Assembly (NCBI RefSeq): GCF_022539315.1
Contig: NC_066317.1
Location: 70,787,190-70,851,189 of the forward strand
Origin: Serinus canaria
Lineage: Eukaryota > Chordata > Aves > Passeriformes > Fringillidae
DNA length: 64,000 bases
Direction: 5' to 3'
Shown: piece by piece, positions 22,701 to 34,700 of the stretch
Position numbering within the stretch: position 1 is the first letter of the stretch
Layout of the letters: each line of letters starts with the position of its first letter
Made by a program: the position numbers and the translations under genes
Notes under the pieces: model-generated
Told to the model about the DNA's origin: nothing
What the model saw: the letters and a program-made list of their open reading frames with translations, nothing else
Database searches by the model: none

Positions 22701-25700
22701 AATGCTGTGACAGGGCTGGAAGCACACACCACACACACCACAGTCGCTCCAAGCAGTGCAATGACCAATCCATGCCTGGCTCTTGTTAGGCACAGCAATG
22801 ATTATGGAGTCACGGCGTGGAAAGGGCATGCAGACACCCAGGAAGGGGTGGCCCTGCTCCCAGGACACTCCTCCACATTCCCCTTCTGCCCAGGAGCCAG
22901 AGAGGTTTCCCCACCTCTTGCAGCCCAAGGTGAGTTTGTCCCAGTGCTGGTGGCACCGGGGGCAGGTGGAGCACGAGGAGCAGCCCGGGCTCATGGATCA
23001 GGGTCACCTGAATCAGTCCAGGCACACAGAGGAGCCTTTCCCAGTTCACCCCAGTGCCTCCTCACTGGTTTGCCAGCATGACCAGCAGGGGAGCACACAC
23101 ACATGGAGCTCACGCTGGCACAGGAGGGAGGGACAGGGCTGAGGGAGGCCCAGGAACCAGAGCCCAGCAGGAGGGAGCACGTGGCCAGGACAGGACTCTG
23201 TCCCCACTCTGGACTCTGTCCTGCCTCCCATATGTCCCTTGTCACATCACTTCTGCCCAAGATGCCTGAAACCCCAGGGGGGATCCCAAGGTGGAAGGGA
23301 TTCGGCACACCTGGAATTCAGAATCTCACCCCAAGTGAGGCTGACAGCACCCTGCTGCCTGCTCAAGCAGGACTGAGGGACCTTTCTGTGGGATTTCATT
23401 GATCTTCCTTGGGAACAACTGCAGCAATGTGGAGTCACCACCCCACGGAGGCTCACCAGGCTCAGAGGTTTTCACATCACAACGGGGGGTGTGATGTGGA
23501 CACCCCACATCCATCTGGTGCTCTGACTGCCAGGCTCCCTCCTCTGGGCCCATGCCCTTGCCTCACCCTTGGGAGGAGCAATCCCATCCCCAGGACAGGG
23601 GACCTGGCCCTGCCCCATAACAGATCCCATGGGATTGATGCCTCCTGCACCACAGAATTCCAGAGAGTCCCCCTCTTGGCTGGGCAGAGATATGGGTGTG
23701 GATCAGCCAGCTCTGGGCACACCAAGGTTTAAGAAGGAGTAAATTAATTGTTTTGCCAAAGTGCCTGGGATATGTCCAGTCCTGGGGCTCCACCCTGAGA
23801 TATCCCTGCCCAGCTGCAGGGAGGGATTGCAGGTGGCACTGCAAGATCACAAAGTTGCTTGGACAACTATTTCCATGTTACTGTGCATCCACCAAGCGCC
23901 TCAGACACATTTTAAAGCACAAAATGCCACCTTGAGGCAAGAGCTGACGCTGGTGATGGTGCAGCTGGTTGGTCCCAAAGCAGGGAGGGCATCGAGCTGG
24001 CAGCACCTTGGCCCACGAGTGATGCCCCCACCATGGGCACCCCCTGCTCCCACTCCTGGCAGCTGCAGAGCCCCTTCCCACATCCTGCTCTGAGCAGCTC
24101 CTTGGAAAGGTGCCCAATGAAGCCATCCATGCCACCAAAGTCCCCCGTGCCAGTCTGGGGACAGGGAACACTCCTGGCTCTGCTCCAGCACCCACAGGAC
24201 ACCACTGAAGAGACCTGGCAGCCCAGGGACAAAGAAAAGCCTGGACCCCTTCGCCCTGACTGAAAGCTTCAGCTCCCTTGGGGCACAGCCAGCCCGTGGG
24301 TGCCCTCTCCTGCTGTCACAAAGCAGCCGTGGTGGCTGTGCCCAGCCTGGTCCCCACAGGGCCCCACCCTGCTCCGGGGGCCAGGGAGGAGCAGCCAGGA
24401 ATGCCCCCAGAGCTGCAGCCCAGCTCCTCCTGGGAGTTCTGAGCTCTGGGTGAGCACACAAAGTCTCCAGAAGTTTTGGGAGAAGCTGATGGACCCTGAG
24501 GCACAAAGCATCCCAGACTGGCAGCCACTGTGCGTGGAGAGAAACCTCTCCTGGCATTCCCAGCCTGGAGATCAGCAGAGGGTTGGACATTTTTCCCCAA
24601 TCCTCCTCGAATCTGAGCTCCCCAGAAGAGGGGAGCAGCTGCTCAGTACCTGACCACTCAGCTGGATGAGTTCACAACCTCCACAAATAGATTTTAACAG
24701 GGCAAGCCATGGCAAATTTTCCTTCCCAGCTGGAAAGGGAAGGTGACAAGGGAAGGTGACAAGGTCCAACCACCAGGATTCCAGGGTGGCTGCAAGAGGC
24801 ACACAGCCCTGCCCCACCTCTGCTTGTCCTGCTGGCACTGCTTCCATGTTTTGCTCCAGACTGAGATCCATCCTTTGTGCTGAGTAAGAGCAGCCAGGGC
24901 CTGATCCAGCTCTGCTGGGCTCCAGCTCTAAAAGGCTGCAGAGCATTAATCAGCTGCACTGATTAACGAGCACTGACTGTGCCAGCTGCCAGAAGCTGAG
25001 TGGGTGAAGTTTCCCCCTCAGGGAGGGCTGATGCCAGAGCAGCAATTCCAGGCACCTGGGACTGCACCAATCCCCACCTGCACAGGTGCAGGAACAGCTT
25101 CAGGGCCTCCTCACACCCTTGAGATGATCCTGTCTTCATTCCCCAGGTCACCATGGAATGGTTTGGGTGGGAAAGGGCCTTAAGGATTATCCCATGCCAC
25201 CCCATTCATGGCAGGGACACCTCCCACTGTCCCAGGTAGATCCAAGCCCCAATGTCCAGCCTGGCCTTGGGCACTGCCAGGGATCCAGGGGCAGCCCCAG
25301 CAAATCTGGGAATTCCAGCCCAGCCCCTGCCCACCCTCCCAGACAGCAATTCCTTGCCCAGATCCCAGCCCAATCTCCCCTTTCCCAGTGGGAGCCATTC
25401 CCTGGCTCCTGTCCCTCTGTCCCTTGTAAAATCCTGATGGGGCTCAGGAGGTGCTGGACCTGCTGATATTGGCTAAATATGTAAAAACAGAACTTGAATC
25501 CATCTTTGTTGGATTCTCATTTTCCTCCTTCAGCTCCACTGTGGGAATTTCCTTTCTGCTTCTCAACCCCATTCCTGCTGGGACCCACTGGGGTTTGTTC
25601 AGGGGCTCTTGCCTGCAAATTCCATGCAGAACTATCATGGAATGTTTAGGTTGGAAAAGCCCTCTAAGACCATCAAGTCCAACCACTCCCAGCACTGCCA

Positions 25701-28700
25701 AGGTCACCACTGACCTCTGTCCCCAGGTGTCACATCCATAGAGCTTTTAAAGCCCTCCAGGGATGGGAACTCCACCCCTGCCCTGGGCAGCTGTGCCAGG
25801 GCTGGACAAACCTCGATAGGAAGAAATGTTCCCAATATTCAGCCTGACCCTCCCCTGGCAAAGCCTGAGGCCGTTTGACAATCTGTGACTTTCCACTGGG
25901 ATTTCAAACTGCAGCGTCACCGTCCCACCCCATTCCTTGGGATGAACATCCCTGCTTTGGCCACCACCTGGCACTGGCAGGAGCCTTGCTCTGAGCCCAA
26001 AATGCCCTTTCCCACCCTCCCGGAGGGAGGGAGCTGGAAGTGCTGGGTGAAAGCAGGAGTGGAGCACGGCAGATTCCTCTAGAGGGAAACCTACACTTGT
26101 CTGATGGAAGCAGCTCTGTGCAGCACTGAAACGCTGACTCACCCTCCTCCTCCTCCTGCTGCTGCTCCTCCTTCCCCTCCCATTCCCAGCACACGGCTCC
26201 GCCAGCCAAAATAAATCTCGGGTACCTCCCTGCCCTCATTTATTTGTTTGGCAGCACTTCACAGACGCCTTTGAGCCTCGCAGCAATAAAAAAAAAAGGA
26301 AATAAAATATTGCTGAGCAACCCCCTGATGGAAAAAGTCTATTGGAAACAGCTTGTTCAGTGCAGGAAGATTTCTCCCTCCGGATCCCAGCCTGCTCTCA
26401 GGCTGAGCTGGGCTCTGCAGGGCCCAGCCTGGCTCTCAGGCTGAGCAGGGCTCTGCAGGGCCCAGCCTGGCTGCAGCAGGGTGAGCAGGGCTCTGCAGGG
26501 CCCAGCCTGGCTGCAGCAGGGTGAGCAGGGCTCTGCAGGGCCCAGCCTGGCTGCAGCAGGGTGAGCAGGGCTCTGCAGGGCCCAGCCTGGCTGCAGCAGG
26601 GTGAGCAGGGCTCTGCAGGGCCCAGCCTGGCTGCAGCAGGGTGAGCAGGGCTCTGCAGGGCCCAGCCTGGCTCTCAGGGTGAGCAGGGCTCTGCAGGGCC
26701 CAGCCTGGCTCTCAGGGTGAGCTGGGCTCTGCAGGGCCCAGCCTGGCTCTCAGGGTGAGCAGGGCTCAGCAGGGCCCAGCCTGGCTGCAGCAGGGTGAGC
26801 AGGGCTCTGCAGGGCCCAGCCTGGCTCTCAGGGTGAGCAGGGCTCTGCAGGGCCCAGCCTGGCTGCAGCAGGGTGAGCAGGGCTCTGCAGGGCCCAGCCT
26901 GGCTCTCAGGGTGAGCAGGGCTCTGCACCTGCAGAAGAAAGCAGCACATGGGAAGGGCAGGGAGGGAGGCAGCCCTGCTGTGCTGAGGGCAGAGCTGTGC
27001 TGCAGCTCAAGGGAAATCCCTCCAGGAGGGTTGGCTCTGGGGGTGTGCCGTGGGTGCTACTCCCGAGCTGCTCTTGGCCCCATTTTCTCACAGACAGAGC
27101 TCCCCTGGGTGGAAAGGCACAGGATGGAGTTGCTGGAGCCTCCTGCAGCAGGATGGAGGTGCTGGAGCATCCTGCAGCAGGATGGAGTTGCTGGAGCCTC
27201 CTGCAGCAGGATGGAGGTGCTGGAGCATCCAGCAGCAGGATGGAGGTGCTGGAGCATCCTGCAGCAGGATGGAGGTGCTGGAGCATCCAGCAGCAGGATG
27301 GAGGTGCTGGAGCATCCTGCAGCAGGGTGGAGGTGCTGGAGCATCCAGCAGCAGGATGGAGGTGCTGGAGCATCCTGCAGCAGGATGGAGGTGCTGGAGC
27401 ATCCTGCAGCAGGGTGGAGGTGCTGGAGCATCCTGCAGCAGCTCCAGACTGGGCAGGGATCAGGAACCTCCTCCCACCGGCAGGAGCAGGGCTGGCACAG
27501 CTGGAATTGTGCAGGAAGGAACAGCAGCCCAGGACATTTTTGTACAGGGTGGGAGCACCAGAGGGAAGGAGTCAGGGAATGTGTTTTAAATAGGAAATCC
27601 AGAGGTGGAAGGACTGGGTTTCTCTATAATAAATCACCTATAACAATCCATAAATGATCTGTAATAATTATCTGTGCAATAACCACTTTGCTCTTCCCTT
27701 GTGCCTCACCTGTCCATCATCCCCATTCAAATGGACAGATCTTCCTTTACAGACATTTGCCCTCAAAACCATGGGAATTTAACAAAATAGCAGAAATCTG
27801 GGCAGTAGGAACCCAGGGACATGCCAACTTCAGCCCCAATTCCCATTTCAGGAGTGAGAGTGGGGCTGTGCTGCTCCTGGATGGTTCCAAAGCACATCAG
27901 GGCTGAGCTGGTGCCAGCTCTGGGTCCAGCTCCCCATCCTGCCTCCTGTGCATCCCTGGGAGAGGCAGGCTCAGCAGCACAGAGCCATTTTCCAGCCCCA
28001 CACTGACCCCACACCATCCCTGGGGCTGCTCCAAGGCAGGGCCAGAGCTGCACAAGCCCTGTGCCACAGCTGTGACCCTGATGGCTCCCATGGACGCATC
28101 CCTGCTTTCACACCATGGCCTTCATCTCCCTCTTCCTCTGCTCTCAGGGTCCTGCTGGCTTTGGAGGGGCTGCCACAAGCTCCATGCTCCATGGAGCACT
28201 GCCAGCCAGGCCAAGGACTCTGCTCCAGCCACTCCAAGCCTTGCTCCCATTCCCAGCCCTTAGGAAAGGCACTTTTTAGGAGCACATGAGGAAGAGGGAG
28301 GAACTGAGTCAATATTTGGCCTCAATGCTGGATCCAAGGGTATGGGCTCTGGGAAGGGGCTTGAACCTGAGAATGGAGCTGGTGCCCCTGTTTTTATAGG
28401 ACAGAGCCCAATTTCCTCTCCCTCCTGCTGCCAGGCCTAAGATGCAGCCCCATTTTATCACCAGGATTCTCCACAGGAAGCAGGAGCTGCAGAACTCTGA
28501 TAACATTGGAGGAAACCCTGGAAACATGTAAAGGATTGTTTCAGCCCCAGGCTTTGCCTCAAATAAACCTGCTGAGCCTCTTCCTTACACACAGCCCTTA
28601 ACCACTGACATTCAAAGCAACAACCCCCAACCAGGCTTTTATTCAGCCTCCAAAGAGCAAACACCATCTTCCTACTGCTCCATCCCCTCCAGAATCAAAG

Positions 28701-31700
28701 CCTGGAGCTCCAGGGATTAGCAGGGAGCAGGGCTGGTAAGCAGAGCCTTTGGGACCTGCTTCCCTGTGAAGAATCAGGGAAAATGGGGTGTAAATAAGGG
28801 CTGAAGGCAGAAATGCCCAGTTCTGTCCCCAGGGAGAGCACAGACAGGTTTGCAGAGCCAGCTCCCACACTGAGGGCTCAGCAAAACCCACCCAGCACAC
28901 AACAAAACCCTCTTTATAAAGCTCCAGTTAAACCCAGCCCAAAGCTGCAGCTCCTTATTTTGGGAAGGGTGTGTTTGGCAGAGCAAGTGGGTAGAGATGA
29001 GCTGTGCCAGGCTGGGCTTTGCTGTAGGCAAACTCCAATCATCCTTCTAATTACAGACCTTTTAACTAATTGCAGGCTGAGGCTTCTGGGCTGGGAAAGT
29101 GACTGATTTTGATGCCTTCTCACCACCTTCAGCTCTGGGTTAAACTGGGCCTATCCAAGGTGGACATAGAGATGAGAGGGTGCTGCTGGCAGAAGTACCC
29201 AGAGTCAGGAGAGCAGGAGGGGAAAAGTCCTTCCTGCAAATATGTCAAGACTTAAACCTGCTCAGTTCAGAGGCTGCTTCTCCCCAGAGCAAGGGTTAAC
29301 TCAGCTCTAGGAGTGACACTGCTACTGAACAGCCACAGATGGACATCAGAGAACCCCCAGAGATTACACAATGTGGAATGGTTTGGGCTGGAAGGGATCC
29401 TAAATTGGGATTTAGTGCCACCCCTGCCATGGCAGGGACACCTCCCAGGCTGCTCCCAGCCCCAGTGTCCAACCTGGCCTTGGACATTCCAGGGATCCAG
29501 GGGCAGCCACAGCAAATTTGGTAACTCCAGCCCAGCCCCTGCCCACACTGCCAGCCAGGAATTCCTTGCCAAGACCCCTTCTGACCCTGCCCTCTGGCAC
29601 TCTGAAGCCACCAAGACCTAAAACAGTCTTCCACAGCCTTGACCTGAACCACCAGCTTGGCCCACGAGGTCGTTCACTGGAAGGAAGCAAAACGAAATCA
29701 GAGAGGTCAGTTGTCTATAACTAAAACAAGTAATGATGTCCTAATGAATGGCCAGGAAAACTGAGGCACTGGGAAAGGCAGGGCAGAGACAAACCCTGTC
29801 CCTGTGAGGATGGGCAGGGCCTTTCTGCAGCACATCAAGCTCAGTCACCAAAGGATTCCTGAAATGCTCCCCAAAGGTTCTCAGCTGTCCCAGTGCCCAG
29901 TCCCTGGACACTGGGAGGGAGAATCCCTTCCCAGCCAGGCAGCTCCAGCATTTCCCCCTCCTCCAGCAGCCACTCCTCCCAGCTCCTCCTCTCAACCCCC
30001 CCTGCTCCAGTTCAAGCTCAACTATTTCCCATTCTCAATTGCAAACTGCACCTGAAGCCCACTCAGATGTTCCTAAACACCCAAAAGGGGTTCTGTGAAT
30101 TCCTCCCCTGCAGCTCGTGCTGCTTGGAATCCATTCCTGGATTTGGGAGAGAAAGCCCCAGCCAGACAAAGTCCTCCAAAGCTTGGAGCAAGGCAGCTCT
30201 AAGCTCAGCTCTGGCTGAGCCCGAGATTAAACTGTGAGCACTGAAGTGGATTTAAACAAAGCCATGGAGTGGAACTCTCTGGGAAAGGAGCAAGGCTGGG
30301 AATGAGAGCAGGGAGGCAGGGAGCTGTCAGGAAGCAGCAGTGTTTAGGGGCACTCCTGGTGATTATCCACTGGGACAAGGAGCTGAACTCCAGCTGGATC
30401 TGACATCCCTGCCTCAAAATCAGAGCATCATGGCCCTGCCTGCCTCCTTCCCAGGACTGCCAAGAGGGGACAACCTGCTGGCTTCTCACCCATTTCCCAA
30501 GGAAAAGGAGAAAACCCAGTGGCTTCTCACCCATTTCCCAAGGAAAAGGAGAAAACCCAATGGCTTCTCACCCATTTCCCAAGGAAAAGGAGAAAACCCA
30601 ATGGCTTCTCACCCATTTCCCAAGGAAAAGGGGAAAACCCAATGGCTTCTCACCCATTTCCCAAGGAAAAGGGGAAAACCCAATGGCTTCTCACCCATTT
30701 CCCAAGGAAAAGGAGAAAACCCATGGCTTCTCACCCATTCCCAAGGAAAAGGGGAAAACCAAGTGGCTTCTCACCCATTTCCCAAGGAAAAGGGGAAAAC
30801 CCAATGGCTTCTCACCCATTTCCCAAGGAAAAGGAGAAAACCCAGTGGCTTCTCACCCATTTCCCAAGGAAAAGGCCCCAGAGAGAGATGCCAAGGGCAG
30901 CTCCATCCCATCCCATCCCATCCCATCCCATCCCATCCCATCAGTGCTTCCCTGGCTGCCTCAGGCACTTGTGGAGGCACTGCCTGGACACAGCAGGATT
31001 TTTAAGCCTTGATTTTTTTATTCTAGGCCTTAACCAGCAGGTTTCTTATCCCAAAATTAGAAAGAAAAATCAAGAGAACGATCTTGAGTGGGAATGCTCT
31101 GTCCTTCCTCAAGGACAGGGTGCAGGGACCAGAGTCCTTCAGGCTCATGCACAAACCCTGCCCTGGGATGTGACCCCAGACCACTGCCAGGGCTTTGAGT
31201 CTCCTGGGAATCCCAGAATCACAGCATGGTTTGGGTTGGAAGGGACCTTAGGGCCCATCCCCTTCCACCCCTGCCATGGACAGGGACCTTCCACCATGCC
31301 AGGGCGCTCCAAGCCCCATCCCTGGGACACTGCCAGGGACAGGGAATGCCAGGGGTGCAGCACAGCAGCCCCCAGACCTCACACTTGTCTCTCCTGCCTG
31401 CCCCTTCCCAGTGCTGGACTTTGTGGGACTGAGCTCCAGTGGGATGAGATATTGCTGATGTTCCTGGCCCAGGGGAGCAGCTCCTGCCTGTCCCAGTGTC
31501 CCCAGCTCTGCCGGTGCAGCCTCAAGGCCACCACGAGCACGACACCTTCCCATGGAAAGGAGGAATCTTGGGGCTGGTGCTGGAGCCAGGCTGAGGGATG
31601 TGCTCATCCCCTCACAAGTTTAACCCATGTGGGAGCCAGGTTTTGAGGAATAAACCAGGAGTGCCCTCTTCATTAAAGGAGGCTCAGACTGAACTCAAAT

Positions 31701-34700
31701 CCTTCTGCTTAATAAATGAGGTTAAAGTCAGCCCAGATTAGAAAATCCCTCTAATAAACCAAGCCTGCAAACCAAAGCAGCTCTGAATGCTGGTTGTTTT
31801 CTCTGGCTGGTTCTAACCCCATTTCCTGCCTCTCACTGACACCACCCTCGACCTCTGGACTGCCAGCTCAGCTCCAGGGGGGACATGAGTGATAAACTCC
31901 TCACAGGAACAGCAAAAACACCACAAACCCCCAGGATTGGGAGGGATGAATCACCAGACAAAGCAAGAACAGTTAGAGATTCATAACTGGGAGAAGGGAA
32001 GGCTGGGTGGGATGGGAAGGGGAAAGAGCAGGGTTGGGATTAGTTACTTTGGGAATATTTATGATATCTCATGTAACCAAAGTGCTGCACCCTGACCAGA
32101 CCCTATGGGGGGTGTGGGGTTCATAACAGGAATGTGATTACAAATCCCAGTATCCCACATCCCAGCCTGACTGCCAGGGAAGCTTTTTAGCTCATTAAAG
32201 GATAATGAATCTCCATTTTGAGGCCACAGAACCACTTGGTGTGACCACACTGAGCCTCACCTCTGCAGAGGGAAACCTCTCCGTGGAGGGGATCCCTCCC
32301 TTTCCTGAGAGCAAAACACATCCCACATCCAGAGATGGTTTCTGGCAGAAGCCAGGAGAGGATCCAGGAAAATCCCCTTCCCTTTGAGACCTTTAAGAGC
32401 AAGGAAGCATTTCCCCTGCTCTGCCCTTGCCTGAGCATTCCCAGGAGCACCCAGGAGCCGCTGGAGACAGGAATCTGGGGCAGAAATCACCAGCCTGGAC
32501 CTCCACACCCCCTTGCACTGACCTGGGTTTCTGAGGGGACTCTTTGGGCTCCTTGGACCCAAACCAGCCGCTGCTCTTACTCCTCTCATCCCCCGCGGCC
32601 GAGGCGTGGACGGGGGTCCCTCTGTCCCCCTGGCCTTTGCCCCCGTGGTGGAAGAAGCCTCCCTTGGCTTTCTTGTCCTCCTTCCTGGTGTCCTCGGGCG
32701 CTCTGTCCTTGGCTGGCTCCGTGGGGAAGCCCAGAGCAGGCGCAGCCGGGCTGGCTTTGCCCTCCAGGCGGGTGCTCTCCTCCATCCTGGCCCTGCCCAG
32801 GTGGTTGCTGAGGGTCACGGCCTTGGTGGACACCTTGAGCTCTTCCTGCAGGGCCAGGCTGGGAGGGGATGGGATGAACCTGGGCTCGTCCCTCTGCTGG
32901 GCCCTCTCCAGGCTGCCCAGCCCCCAGGGCACCTCGTGGGGCTCGGTGTGCAGGGGGGTGAAGCCCAAGGGCTCGTCCTGCCTGCGGGGCACGGGCAGGG
33001 GGGCAGAGCCGGGCGGGTTCCGGGGCGCTGCCTCCTCCCCGTACACGTGGCTGCCGTTGATGCACAGGGACGAGCGGGAGGTGGGGTCCCTCCTGGGCTG
33101 GGGGCTCGGCGGGGCTCTGGGCTCCAGCTCTGCGGGGCTGACCTGCGACACGTCGTCGCTGAACGCTCTCTTGTGGCTCAGCTTGGGCGAGGCCAGCAGC
33201 TCCTTCACTGCGGGGGGCAAACACACAAACAGGTCAGGCCATCCTTGTCTGCCACCTGGACACGCCAAAGAGAGCTGGGAAACCACCCCAACCTTCTCCC
33301 TGCTGCAGGATTATGATTAAATCCTTGGAATGCAAAGCACAGCTCGCTGCTGTGTGGCCACACTGGGGACACAAAACTGTCCCCGAGCACAGCAGGGGAA
33401 GACCCCCTGAGGAGGCTCTGCAAGATGACAAACCCATTGTCTGAGCTTGACAATAAATGCAAGGAACTCAACTCCTCAGAAGCTCCTTAAAGGGTTTGAA
33501 AGCTTCCATGTGATGTATGAGCTTGCACTGAACAAGAGGTGATGGGGCCAAGAGCTCCAGGCCACTGCTTGGTGTGATGAGCCAGGAGGGCCCAGTGCCT
33601 GCCTCTCCCTCCCACTGCCTCGAGGGTTGGACTTGATCATCTTAAAAATCTTTTCCAACCTTAACAATTCCATGACTCTATGACCTCGTGGCTGCTGCCA
33701 GTTTTTGGGGGTAAAAGTCATGGAGAACCCGTGGAAAACAACTGACAGCTGCTCGCCCCTCCCAGCTGGAGATGCTGCTTCCTTCATGGAACTGTGGAAT
33801 GGTTTGGGCTGGAAGTGACCTTAAAGACCACCTAGTTCCAGTCCCCTGCCATGGGAAGGGAAGCTCCCAGTAGCTGGAAGACTCAGGCCAAGGATGATGG
33901 AACCAGCACAGGAATTTCACCAGCAGAAGCCACAGGGCCTCCCTGGGGACTCCCACCCAACCTGGCAATGTGCTGTCTCAGCCAACTGAACCATTTAATG
34001 ATGTATTTGTTTCCAAGGGAGAATTAATTCCCTACAATGGCCTTTTTTGTTTGTAAATGATTGCCCTGGGAGTGCCAAGAGCTCAGATTGTTTTAATCAC
34101 CGGGGCGGCCCTGCTTGGGCTTTGCCTGCTAGCGGAGGCGGCTCATTAGAGAGAGAGAGAGAGCAGTGACCCAGGGCAGGGCCAGCCCAGCCCAGCCCAG
34201 CCCAGCCCAGCCCAGCCCAGCCAGGGCCCTCCTGACAGGGACTGCCCCGAGGGGCTGAAAGGAACAGCCCTGAGGAACCCCCAGACCCTGGGAGCTCGTG
34301 GTGCAGGCATGGAGAAGCAAAATCTGGGATGTTCCTCCTGTTCTGGCAAACACCTCAGTGCCAGCACACAGGTCTCAGGGGGTTTGTGCAGGATGTCACC
34401 TCCTAGTGACACCCTGGAGCAGAGGAGGCTCAGGGGGGACCTTATGGCTCTGCACAAGTCCCTGCCAGGAGGGGACAGCCAGGGGGGTCGGGCTGTGCTC
34501 CAGGGAACAGGGACAGGAGAGGGAACGGCCTCAGGCTGGGCCGGGGGGGGCTCAGGGTGGATATTGGGGTATTGGATATTGGATATCTCCTTCCTTCCTG
34601 GAGAGGGCAGGGCTGGAGTCCCCATCCCTGGAGGGATTTCAAAGCCCTGTGGCTGTGGCACTTGGGGACATGGGGCAGTGCTGGCCTTGGCAGTGCTGAG

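Noticed and set aside
26390..26932. Possible CRISPR-like or regulatory repeat-spacer array
   Set aside because: No unique spacers; units are contiguous and variant blocks are typical of minisatellites; the genome is vertebrate.
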